Part shown: one piece after another, positions 1-5,745 of the stretch | Position numbering within the stretch: the stretch's first letter is position 1 | Layout: each line of letters begins with the position of its first letter | Assembly: GCA_023402915.1 (NCBI GenBank) | Contig: JAEYFO010000026.1 | Coordinates: 1-6,707, forward strand | From: Bacillota bacterium | Lineage (GTDB): Bacteria; Bacillota; Clostridia; Christensenellales; CALWSW01 | Direction of reading: 5' to 3' | Length of the DNA: 6,707 nt | Notes under the pieces: model-generated | Seen by the model: only the letters and a program-made list of their open reading frames with translations | The model's database searches: none | What the model was told of the DNA's origin: nothing | Translations under genes and position numbers: made by a program

Positions 1-1092
1 GATGAGGGGCTTGTAGATGTCGGACGTGAAGGAGGAGGAAGCCACCAGCAGCTGGCTGTCGGCGGTGGACATGGAGGCGGCGATGATGGCCGCCATGAGG
101 ATACCGGCCACGAACGGCGGGAAGAGCTTGCGCGCCAGCGTGATGAACACCATCTTCTGCATACCGTCCGGCAGCAGCTCTTCGCCCACGACCATGCGGC
201 CGAGATAGGCCATCAGCAGCGTTGCGCCCAGCGCCAGAATGACCCAGACGATGGCGACGGTGGCGGATTTTTTGATCATGGAAGGCTTCTCGATGGCCAT
301 GAAGCGCACGAGGATGTGCGGCATGCCGATATAGCCCAGGCCCCAGGCCAGACCGTTGATGATCTCAGAGGGACTGGCGGAGAAAAGGTTGGTGGTGAAC
401 GCGCACGAGACCGTGCTGCCGCCGTCCGTATAGGTGAACACCTTTGACAGGGCGGACGTATCGAGGTTCTGGGTCAGCACGATGGCGATGGGCACGGCCA
501 GCACCGCCACCAACATCAGCAGCCCCTGGAAAAAGTCCGTCCAGCACACGGCCTTGTAGCCACCGAGGAACGTATAGCAGATCAGGATCAGGGCGAAGAT
601 CAGCATCGCCGTGCCGGTATCGATGGAGAAGATCGTGGTGAACACCGTTGCGCCCGCCACAAAGCCGGAAGCGACGTATACCGTGAAGCACACCAGGAAC
701 ACGATCGCGCAGATGACCTGAAGCGTCAGGCTCTTGGAGGCGAAGCGGTTGGAAAGGTACTGCGGCAGGGTGATGGAATCGTTGGCCGCCTGAGAGAAGC
801 GGCGCAGGCGCTTGGCCGTCAGGATCCAGTTCAGGCTCGTGCCGATGACCAGACCGATGCCGATCCACGCCTGCCCAAGGCCGAAGGCCAGCACGCTTCC
901 GGGCAGCCCCATCAGCATCCAGGCGCTCATGTCGGAAGCCTGCGCGCTCATGGCCGTGACCCACGGGCCCATGGAGCGGCCGCCGAGGAAGTATTCCTTT
1001 TCGCCGCCGCCCCGGCTGCGGAAGAAGAACACGATGCCGATGGCCAGCATGGCGGCAAAGTAAAGGATAAATGCGAGCAGTTCGAAGTTCAA
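1..1092 (-). CDS. putP: Sodium/proline symporter, SSS family (3' end cut off by window)
   Basis: This is an inner-membrane transporter of the sodium:solute symporter family that most likely takes up L-proline with Na+. I translated the minus strand: 364 codons stay open to the window edge, against about 500 residues for E. coli PutP, so roughly the last quarter is missing. The N-terminus is a hydrophobic helix (residues 5-24) followed by GGRSMGPWVTAMSAQASDMS (37-56), which nearly matches the PutP signature; D54, M55 and S56 fall where E. coli PutP has its sodium-site D55, M56 and S57. The second half of the Na2 site is also present in a SMSTADSQLLV stretch (A339, S342, T343, matching A337, S340, T341). 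The WGLGYIGMPHILVRFMA stretch (250-266) is another PutP-like block. The start is TTG at 1092-1090, chosen because GGGAGGT lies 8 nt upstream and no ATG fits better. It is separated from the peptidase upstream by a strong terminator, so it probably has its own promoter. Substrate specificity is inferred by similarity; a related amino acid is possible. Confidence 0.9.
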   Translation of the reverse strand, partial: MNFELLAFILYFAAMLAIGIVFFFRSRGGGEKEYFLGGRSMGPWVTAMSAQASDMSAWMLMGLPGSVLAFGLGQAWIGIGLVIGTSLNWILTAKRLRRFSQAANDSITLPQYLSNRFASKSLTLQVICAIVFLVCFTVYVASGFVAGATVFTTIFSIDTGTAMLIFALILICYTFLGGYKAVCWTDFFQGLLMLVAVLAVPIAIVLTQNLDTSALSKVFTYTDGGSTVSCAFTTNLFSASPSEIINGLAWGLGYIGMPHILVRFMAIEKPSMIKKSATVAIVWVILALGATLLMAYLGRMVVGEELLPDGMQKMVFITLARKLFPPFVAGILMAAIIAASMSTADSQLLVASSSFTSDIYKPLI

Positions 1093-1100
1093 AATAAAAG

Positions 1101-1107
1101 ACCTCCC
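1101..1107 (-). promoter_or_regulatory. Ribosome binding site of the symporter gene
   Basis: The minus strand reads GGGAGGT here, a near-perfect Shine-Dalgarno sequence, 8 nt before a TTG codon. It decides the start because the reading frame opens with TTG and gives an N-terminus that aligns with PutP. Confidence 0.85.
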
Positions 1108-1224
1108 GAATTGGTATCAAAGAAAATTGCGGCGAAGCGAAACCGCGCAGCGGAAGTGGTTCAGCTTCGGGTTTTATTCTTGCATAGATGAAATATGGAA
1201 TACAATGCAGAATAAAGTACAGAA

Positions 1225-1239
1225 TATTTTCTGGAAAAT
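1225..1239. promoter_or_regulatory. Possible CodY-type operator upstream of the symporter
   Basis: A perfect 9-2-9 inverted repeat, AATATTTTC-TG-GAAAATATT, occupies 1223-1242. The 15-mer at 1225-1239 matches the published CodY consensus AATTTTCWGAAAATT at 12 of 15 positions, and the other strand scores 12 of 15 as well. CodY represses amino acid and peptide uptake genes in nutrient-rich Bacillota, which would suit a proline symporter. The palindrome has a 2-nt centre instead of CodY's 1-nt centre, so another regulator is possible. It lies about 130 bp before the start codon. The palindrome is seen; CodY is inferred. Confidence 0.4.
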
Positions 1240-1341
1240 ATTTGATGAAACAGATAAAAATATAGAAAATAAGCGGGATTTTTGATGATTAAAACACGAG
1301 ACAAACAGATGGAATTGAAATGGAATTATCAAAGAAAAATA

Positions 1342-1366
1342 CGCAAAAACGCAGGCCTGTTTTGCG
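1342..1366 (-). terminator. Possible second, weaker terminator after the peptidase gene
   Basis: CGCAAAA (1342-1348) and TTTTGCG (1360-1366) form a 7-bp stem around an 11-nt loop. On the minus strand it is followed by TATTTTT. It lies 50 bp beyond the main terminator and could be a back-up, or just AT-rich chance pairing. Confidence 0.3.
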
Positions 1367-1416
1367 AAAATTTTGCAGGATGAGAAAAATATGCCGTCAA
1401 AACTGGCGGCGCAGCC

Positions 1417-1456
1417 AAAAAAGGGCGGACGCAAGCGCGCCGGCCTGCGTCCGTCT
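1417..1456 (-). terminator. Rho-independent terminator of the M32 carboxypeptidase gene
   Basis: On the minus strand an 8-bp perfect GC-rich stem (positions 1453-1446 paired with 1433-1426, extendable by three pairs that include G-U) is followed directly by CCC and six T residues (1422-1417). It begins about 40 nt after the peptidase stop codon, a normal position for an intrinsic terminator, and isolates the symporter gene from the peptidase. Confidence 0.88.
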
Positions 1457-1497
1457 TTAGATGATTTGGAGATGTTTTGGAAAAGAAGCCCGGCGGA

Positions 1498-3018
1498 TCA
1501 GTCCTTGATGCCGTAGATGCCGTAGTACTTCTTCTTCATGTAGTCGATGTAGTACTTGCTCTGGATGGGTTCGCCCGTGGCGCGCTCCATGACGGACACC
1601 GTGGGATAGGTGAAGCCGTACTGATGGATCTTGTTGTGGAACCAGGTATGGATGGCTTCGAATTCGCCGTTTTCCACCTGCGTATAGAAATCGGGGATAT
1701 CGCGCAGGATGCCCTGGAGCAGCTGGCCGTCGAAGATGTTGCCCATGGCGTAGGACTGGAACTTGCCGAAGTCCTCCGTCCAGTGGATGTCCTGCAGGCA
1801 GCCCTCGAGGTCGTTGGTGGGACGGATGCCAAGGGATTCTTCGTACTTGTCGTTCCACACCTCGGGCAGCTTGCCGAAGTCCAGCTTGCCTTCAAACATA
1901 TCCTTCTCGATCTCGAAACGGATGACGGGATGGAGGTTATAGGTCAGCTCATCGGCGCTGGTGCGCTTGAACTGGGGCTGCACCTTGCAGGTGGCGCGGA
2001 AGAAGTCCACGGGATCCCAGCCGCGCAGTTCGGGGAAGCGGCTTTCGACGAACGGGAAGAAGAACTTCCAGAACTGGGGAGAGCGGCAGATGACGTTTTC
2101 GTAGAAGCGGGACTGGGACTCGTGCGCGCTGCACTTCATGCCGCCCCAGATGCCGGCTTCGACCACTTCGTCGCTCGAGCCGAGGCTGTAGAGGGAATGA
2201 CCCATCTCATGGGCATAGGTGAAGAGGTTGTCCAGACCCACGTCAGCGCCGCTGACCGTCACGCGGGAATCGCGCGGGCCGAGCATGGCGGACCAGCCGT
2301 GGACGACCTTGGCGAAGGAAGCCATGTCGGCGGTATAGCCGAAGCGGTGGCACATATAGGCGGAAAGCTCGTCGATCTCCTTGACGTGACCGTAGAACAC
2401 GTTCAGGACGGAATCGTCCAGCTCTTTGGAATAGGGCAGCACCTTGAACATGAGCTTGCTCATTTCGGTTTTGAGCTCGCCGAGCAGACGGCTGCACGTT
2501 TCGATCGTCAGATCCTCATCATAGAAGTTGATGATGGTCTGGAGAGGATGCTTGTGCGGGTCGGAAATCATCGCGGCCTTGTACTTGAGCTGGAAGTACT
2601 TTTCCAGCGCGGGACGCCAGATGGAGTAGTCGTTCTTGCGGCGGGCTTCCATCCAGGCGGCGTCGTTTTCAAAGTGGACGCGGACGATCTCAGCCTGAAG
2701 ATCGGCGGGCGTGCCGGTAGCGTTGTTGAAGTTGAACAGGAACCGGCGGCCGACGGCGCGGTCGATATCCGTTTCGTAATCGGAGGGGGACAGGGAGCGG
2801 AACTTTTCCGCCAGATCGTAGCATTCCTTCGTGGAGAACAGCTCCACGCGCTTGCCGGAGAAATACACGCTGCTGTCCTCGCGATAGGCGCGGGCAGTCT
2901 TGGGCATGTAGGTGATCATGTCCCACTTCATCAGGTCGATGATCCCGTCATACATTCTGCTTTCGCGCAGCAGTTCCTTGGCGCGGTCAAGCGCCTGCCG
3001 GGTGGTCATAGTCGTCAT
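1498..3018 (-). CDS. M32 family zinc metallocarboxypeptidase (carboxypeptidase Taq type)
   Basis: This is a cytoplasmic metallopeptidase that removes single residues from peptide C-termini. The 506-residue product matches the usual M32 length (about 500). The zinc motif HEMGH is at 270-274 (ligands H270 and H274, catalytic E271), and HESQSR at 299-304 supplies the third ligand, E300; the 30-residue spacing is the same as in Pyrococcus carboxypeptidase (H269, H273, E299). The C-terminal block with IRPTNDLEGCLQDIHW (398-413) and AMGNIFDGQL (424-433) is the family's conserved end region. There is no signal peptide or membrane segment. Two usually conserved segments look different: HGW (240-242) stands where HPF is typical, and DSRVTVSG (250-257) where DVRITT is typical. 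ATG at 3018 is preferred over an in-frame ATG 50 codons upstream because GGAG lies 8 nt before it and a TATAAT box lies between the two. It has its own promoter and terminator. The downstream proline symporter suggests a shared role in peptide and amino acid use. Confidence 0.93.
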   Translation of the reverse strand: MTTMTTRQALDRAKELLRESRMYDGIIDLMKWDMITYMPKTARAYREDSSVYFSGKRVELFSTKECYDLAEKFRSLSPSDYETDIDRAVGRRFLFNFNNATGTPADLQAEIVRVHFENDAAWMEARRKNDYSIWRPALEKYFQLKYKAAMISDPHKHPLQTIINFYDEDLTIETCSRLLGELKTEMSKLMFKVLPYSKELDDSVLNVFYGHVKEIDELSAYMCHRFGYTADMASFAKVVHGWSAMLGPRDSRVTVSGADVGLDNLFTYAHEMGHSLYSLGSSDEVVEAGIWGGMKCSAHESQSRFYENVICRSPQFWKFFFPFVESRFPELRGWDPVDFFRATCKVQPQFKRTSADELTYNLHPVIRFEIEKDMFEGKLDFGKLPEVWNDKYEESLGIRPTNDLEGCLQDIHWTEDFGKFQSYAMGNIFDGQLLQGILRDIPDFYTQVENGEFEAIHTWFHNKIHQYGFTYPTVSVMERATGEPIQSKYYIDYMKKKYYGIYGIKD

Positions 3019-3026
3019 TTGCCTTG

Positions 3027-3033
3027 CTCCTTT
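3027..3033 (-). promoter_or_regulatory. Ribosome binding site of the M32 peptidase gene
   Basis: The minus strand reads AAAGGAG 8 nt before the ATG at 3018. This fixes the start and rules against the 50-codon upstream extension. Confidence 0.85.
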
Positions 3034-3046
3034 CAAATATCCGGAT

Positions 3047-3061
3047 TGCAAAGTGATAAAA
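3047..3061. repeat. Direct repeat flanking the peptidase promoter, downstream copy
   Basis: TGCAAAGTGATAAAA, in the transcribed leader. It overlaps by one base the palindrome that starts at 3061. See the upstream copy at 3201-3215. Confidence 0.5.
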
Positions 3062-3074
3062 CTTTCGGAAAGTC
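3060..3074. promoter_or_regulatory. Palindrome in the peptidase leader, weakly CodY-like
   Basis: ACTTTC-G-GAAAGT (3061-3073) is a perfect 6-1-6 inverted repeat with the 1-nt centre typical of CodY boxes. The 15-mer 3060-3074 matches AATTTTCWGAAAATT at 11 of 15 positions. It lies about 40-50 bp downstream of the expected transcription start, where a bound repressor could block elongation. Next to it, 3072-3078 and 3093-3099 form a 7-bp GTCCCGC/GCGGGAC stem in the leader RNA. Confidence 0.3.
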
Positions 3075-3118
3075 CCGCAGAAAAAATGCGGCGCGGGACG
3101 GTTCTGTTTTCACGCCCC

Positions 3119-3124
3119 ATTATA
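3119..3124 (-). promoter_or_regulatory. -10 box of the M32 peptidase promoter
   Basis: The minus strand carries a perfect TATAAT here. The hexamer 17 bp upstream (TTTCCT) is a poor -35 match, so the promoter may be weak or need an activator. Transcription from it would give a leader of roughly 90 nt before the ATG at 3018. Confidence 0.55.
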
Positions 3125-3200
3125 CACGACATTTTCTTCATAGGAAAGAAGCCGCGGGGCAATCTCATAAGAAAAACCTGATAAAATCAAAAACCAAGCC

Positions 3201-3215
3201 TGCAAGGTGATAAAA
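3201..3215. repeat. Direct repeat flanking the peptidase promoter, upstream copy
   Basis: TGCAAGGTGATAAAA at 3201-3215 matches TGCAAAGTGATAAAA at 3047-3061 at 14 of 15 positions. The two copies lie 154 bp apart on either side of the -10 box at 3119-3124. A third TGATAAAA octamer is at 3179-3186. Confidence 0.5.
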
Positions 3216-3398
3216 TGACAGCTTTGCTGCGCACGGCGGCACAACCCTGTTGAAAGAAAGAAACAGCGGGAAGGGACGGGGTGCGGGGGAAGGCGGCTTT
3301 GATGGAAAAAACGGGAAAATGCAGGGCGCACGATCGAAAAATTCAAAGGTTTTTCCTATGGAAGAGGGCGGGAGAGCCTATGGGGGAAGGGCCTCGCG
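3216..3398. other. Gene-free stretch between flavoprotein terminator and peptidase promoter
   Basis: I see no credible gene here on either strand. Short frames exist, but none has a ribosome binding site, recognisable domain or typical composition. CCTATGG occurs at 3355 and 3377 (22 bp apart) without further structure. Confidence 0.55.
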
Positions 3399-3432
3399 AA
3401 AAAAGGGGCCTCCGCTTTTTCGCAGAGACCCC
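3399..3432 (-). terminator. Rho-independent terminator of the flavoprotein gene
   Basis: On the minus strand an 11-bp stem (3432-3422 with 3415-3405, two G-U pairs) closes a 6-nt GAAAAA loop and is followed by six T residues (3404-3399). It begins 33 nt after the flavoprotein stop codon. A smaller CCGGC/GCCGG hairpin lies between it and the stop (3440-3454). Confidence 0.93.
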
Positions 3433-3464
3433 GAAGGCTCCGGCTTTGCGCCGGGGAAAGGAGA

Positions 3465-5546
3465 TCAGTTTTCGCGCATGCAGCGCAGCTGGCCAACGGT
3501 CACGCCATAATCCAGGCGGAGCGTTTCGATGCGCCACACGCCGTCCTCGCATTTGAGCATATCGTCCACATAAAGGCCATAGCCTTCGTAGACCTCGCCG
3601 TTATCGGTGTAGGTGTGGTGGTCATGCATACGGGTGAGCAGCTTTGCGTGGGTATCATCCACAAAATAGACGATCTGGTTGACGCCGAAGTGGGTGGGAA
3701 CCATGTCGCCCTGACCTATGGTGAATTGAACGGAGCCGATCTGGCTTTCAATGTCGGTGGCGCCGGGATAGCCGCTCCAGATGGCGCGGAAGCCCTCCAG
3801 TCCCTCTTCGGTGAAAACATCCCGCAGAACTTCGTAATCGTTGAGGTCGTTGCCGAGGAAATAGCGGCTTTTGGTGGCCAGGATCCGGGGGATTTCCTTG
3901 ATCTGCGCGTCGGTATAGGGCTTTCCGGCAGCCATGAGGATCTCGTGCGCCATGGCCTTGACGTCGGCGCTGTATTCCATGGTAGCGGTTTGGGGCACGT
4001 ATTCGTCGCTCGCAGTGGCCTCGGCTTGAGGCTGTTCGAGCACGCCCAGCGCATGGCGCACGGCGATGGGGCCGCCGTAGATGCCCGCAGCGAGGCAGGT
4101 GCCGCAGGCGGGATAGCGCGCGCCCTGCTTCGTACCGCCGCAGAGGTTGCCGACGATCAGCTCGCCCACGCCGTAGAGGTTTTCAATGACCGTGCCGTCC
4201 TTGCGAACCAGGCGGCAGAACTCGTCGCAGGCCAGACCCATCAGGCAGTTCGTGTTCATGGACGGGTCGAACAGGCTCATGTAGTAGGGCGGCGTGGTCA
4301 TGCTCACCATGTAGGCGTTCGGCACGCCGAAGGGATCTTCGCCGCCGGATTCCTTGCAGGCGTTATAGTCAGCCACGGTCTGAAGAAGGGCTTCTTTGTC
4401 GATGCCGTAAACGTCCGCCAGCTCTTCAAGGGTGTCCGCCTTGTAGGCGTAACCGTTCGCCACGCCCTGCTCGGCCAGCGCCACATAGGGGCTGGTGGAA
4501 TCCATGAAGCAGTAGGCCTTTTTGTCGCTCTGCTCGTTGATGAACTGGTTCTTGTCCGAACCCATGTATTCATTGCAGAAACGCCTGCCTTCGATGTTCG
4601 TGTTGAAGAAGCTCACGCAGGGGGCAAGGCCGCCTTCGACGTGATAGCCGTTCTTGCCGTCCTCCGTGCGCCACACGCCGCCGCAGCCGTAGCCCACCAT
4701 GTACGCGCCAAGCGAAAGCGCCATCTCGTGGCCGTCGCCCGTGGCGCCCGCCGTGCAGTAGGCGTTTTCAGAGTACCATTCCGGCATGTATTCCTTCATC
4801 AGTTCCTCGTTTTTGAGGAAGCCGCCGGTGGCCAGAATGGTCGTGCCGGCGTAAATGTTATATTGGCCGTCCTTGTCCTCCACCGTCACGCCCTTGACCG
4901 CGCTGTCCTCGACGATGAGGGACACGGCCTTGGATTCATACCGGGGCGTGACGCCCAGACCCTCCGCGATGGAGAGCATTCCGGAAAACAGTCCTGCGCC
5001 CGCGCCTTCCGTGGTGAAAACGTCCAGATCCTGCGCGTCGCCGCCGCTGCCGGTGAAAGCGTCGGTGTGGAAGGGGACGCCGTTGTCGTAAAGATAATCA
5101 AAGATCTCGCCGGACATATCCACGATGCGGTTGTTGAGCGCTTCATTGGCGTTCCCGCGGGAGGACTGCACCAGATAGGCCTTCATCTGCTCGGGCGTGT
5201 ATCCCTTGCCGGTCAGCTCGTTGAACTTGCTGCCGCAGGCCCACAGATACCCTTCGTTGAGCGCGGAAGAGCCGCCCGCCATGGCCAGCTTTTCCAGCAG
5301 GATCACGCTTTTGCCCTGCTTCGCCACCTCAATGGCAGAGGACACGCCGCCCGCGCCCGCGCCGACGACCACGAAATCCACCGTTTCGTCGCGGCCGGGG
5401 GCTTCCGTCGCTTCGGCGGCAGGGGGTTCGGCAGCTTCCGTCGCTTCGGGCGCTTCCGTTGCCACAGGGGCGGACGAACAGGCGCAAAGCGCCAGCGCCA
5501 GCAGCGCCGCGAGGGTCAGCGCCAGACATTGCTTCAGAGTCTTCAT
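3465..5546 (-). CDS. Lipoprotein FAD-dependent oxidoreductase fused to a C-terminal SnoaL/NTF2-like domain
   Basis: This 693-residue protein looks like a surface-anchored redox enzyme. Residues 1-23 are a lipoprotein signal with lipobox LCAC and lipidation at C23, then an Ala/Thr/Glu/Pro-rich linker (about 24-52). The FAD_binding_2 domain spans about 55-500: the dinucleotide fold GAGAGG (62-67), the ribose-binding E85, GGSS (91-94), ILATGGF (237-243), GATGDGHEMA (267-276), NIEGRRFCNE (317-326) and the closing YGVGE (458-462) with ARYPACGTCLAAG (476-488). The YP-x-x-G form resembles ketosteroid dehydrogenases, and the fumarate reductase active-site His in HTMGGL is replaced near N433, so fumarate reduction is unlikely. 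Residues about 545-693 look like a SnoaL/NTF2 fold (RYFLGND at 561-567, H619, D642, W671). No FMN-binding domain is present, unlike many exported reductases of this family. ATG at 5546 has GGAGG 9 nt upstream. It is monocistronic, with its own terminator and an operator-like array upstream. The substrate is unknown; a steroid, bile acid or other cyclic enoate/ketone is only a guess. Confidence 0.88.
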   Translation of the reverse strand: MKTLKQCLALTLAALLALALCACSSAPVATEAPEATEAAEPPAAEATEAPGRDETVDFVVVGAGAGGVSSAIEVAKQGKSVILLEKLAMAGGSSALNEGYLWACGSKFNELTGKGYTPEQMKAYLVQSSRGNANEALNNRIVDMSGEIFDYLYDNGVPFHTDAFTGSGGDAQDLDVFTTEGAGAGLFSGMLSIAEGLGVTPRYESKAVSLIVEDSAVKGVTVEDKDGQYNIYAGTTILATGGFLKNEELMKEYMPEWYSENAYCTAGATGDGHEMALSLGAYMVGYGCGGVWRTEDGKNGYHVEGGLAPCVSFFNTNIEGRRFCNEYMGSDKNQFINEQSDKKAYCFMDSTSPYVALAEQGVANGYAYKADTLEELADVYGIDKEALLQTVADYNACKESGGEDPFGVPNAYMVSMTTPPYYMSLFDPSMNTNCLMGLACDEFCRLVRKDGTVIENLYGVGELIVGNLCGGTKQGARYPACGTCLAAGIYGGPIAVRHALGVLEQPQAEATASDEYVPQTATMEYSADVKAMAHEILMAAGKPYTDAQIKEIPRILATKSRYFLGNDLNDYEVLRDVFTEEGLEGFRAIWSGYPGATDIESQIGSVQFTIGQGDMVPTHFGVNQIVYFVDDTHAKLLTRMHDHHTYTDNGEVYEGYGLYVDDMLKCEDGVWRIETLRLDYGVTVGQLRCMREN
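5401..5449. repeat. Repeat within the lipoprotein linker
   Basis: GCTTCCGTCGCTTCGG occurs at 5401-5416 and 5434-5449. On the minus strand it encodes the repeated Thr/Glu/Ala/Pro linker after the lipidated Cys. It is a low-complexity tether, likely variable in length between strains. Confidence 0.7.
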
Positions 5547-5555
5547 TTCCTTGAA

Positions 5556-5560
5556 CCTCC
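5556..5560 (-). promoter_or_regulatory. Ribosome binding site of the flavoprotein gene
   Basis: The minus strand reads GGAGG 9 nt before ATG 5546, and the encoded N-terminus is a typical lipoprotein signal. Confidence 0.85.
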
Positions 5561-5570
5561 ATATATAGTA

Positions 5571-5587
5571 TTTTCCCGGTGGGAAAA
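5571..5587. promoter_or_regulatory. Palindrome next to the flavoprotein ribosome binding site
   Basis: TTTTCCC-GGT-GGGAAAA is a perfect 7-3-7 inverted repeat ending about 10 bp before the Shine-Dalgarno sequence. It could be a protein-binding site or a leader hairpin that affects translation. A weak TACTAT -10-like hexamer lies directly beside it (5570-5565), but transcription from there would start inside the ribosome binding site. Confidence 0.45.
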
Positions 5588-5597
5588 GGGAGAACTG

Positions 5598-5640
5598 TTT
5601 TCAAAGTGAAAAGAGACGTTTTTCAAAGTGAAAAGAGACG
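5598..5640. repeat. Tandem 21-bp operator-like repeats upstream of the flavoprotein gene
   Basis: Two identical 21-bp units (5598-5618 and 5620-5640) are separated by one base. Each starts with the perfect palindrome TTTTCA-AAG-TGAAAA and ends with GAGACG. The 22-bp period is about two helical turns, so bound proteins would sit on the same face of the DNA. An 8-bp inverted repeat CTGTTTTC (5595-5602) / GAAAACAG (5640-5647) frames the pair. The array lies 52-94 bp before the start codon. I do not recognise the regulator. Confidence 0.65.
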
Positions 5641-5683
5641 AAAACAGAATCGCAGAAAAAAGAAACTTGATCGTTAGAAAAAA

Positions 5684-5713
5684 GTTTAACGGTATGCCCT
5701 AAGGGAAAGTCAA
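5684..5713 (-). promoter_or_regulatory. Weak candidate promoter of the flavoprotein gene
   Basis: TTGACT (5713-5708) is a good -35 box (5 of 6), but the -10 region 17-18 bp downstream (GTTAAA or TTAAAC) matches only 3 of 6. If used, transcription starts near 5677 and the tandem palindromes lie in the leader, where a repressor could act as a roadblock. Confidence 0.3.
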
Positions 5714-5745
5714 GATGATTTTTTGAAAAAATTAAGAAAACGTGC

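Larger units (their letters stand above)
1093..1416. other. AT-rich gene-free leader of the symporter
   Basis: This stretch is clearly AT-richer than the genes and holds no convincing reading frame. It must contain the symporter promoter, but I see only weak candidates: a TTGACG hexamer at 1400-1395 without a good -10 box, and a GATAAT hexamer near 1331-1326 without a good -35. Other structure: the palindrome at 1223-1242, a hairpin with a 7-bp stem at 1342-1366, and two copies of ATGGAATT 11 bp apart (1309 and 1320). Confidence 0.6.

Noticed and set aside
365..1120. 251-codon minus-strand frame overlapping the symporter
   Set aside because: It is one frame off the symporter, full of Arg, His and Pro, and lacks the transmembrane pattern that the true frame has.
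3019..3168. 50-codon N-terminal extension of the peptidase to an ATG at 3168
   Set aside because: That ATG lies upstream of the TATAAT box, has no ribosome binding site, and M32 proteins normally begin near the chosen start.
1477..3210. 577-codon open frame on the plus strand opposite the M32 gene
   Set aside because: It is a mirror of GC-rich codon use. The minus frame has a full zinc peptidase, a ribosome binding site and a terminator; the plus frame shows no domain.
3250..3556. Short plus-strand frames across 3250-3556
   Set aside because: They have no ribosome binding site or domain, overlap the flavoprotein terminator and run into that gene's antisense strand.
5565..5570. TACTAT as the flavoprotein -10 box
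   Set aside because: Transcription would begin at about 5558, inside the Shine-Dalgarno sequence, leaving almost no leader.
3615..5609. 664-codon open frame on the plus strand opposite the flavoprotein
   Set aside because: Its sequence is rich in Ala, Gly, Val and His with no recognisable fold, as expected for an antisense shadow of a GC-rich gene. The minus frame has clear domains.
5598..5640. CRISPR-like repeat pair
   Set aside because: There are only two 21-bp units with a 1-bp gap and no spacers; the internal palindromes and position before a gene fit operators.
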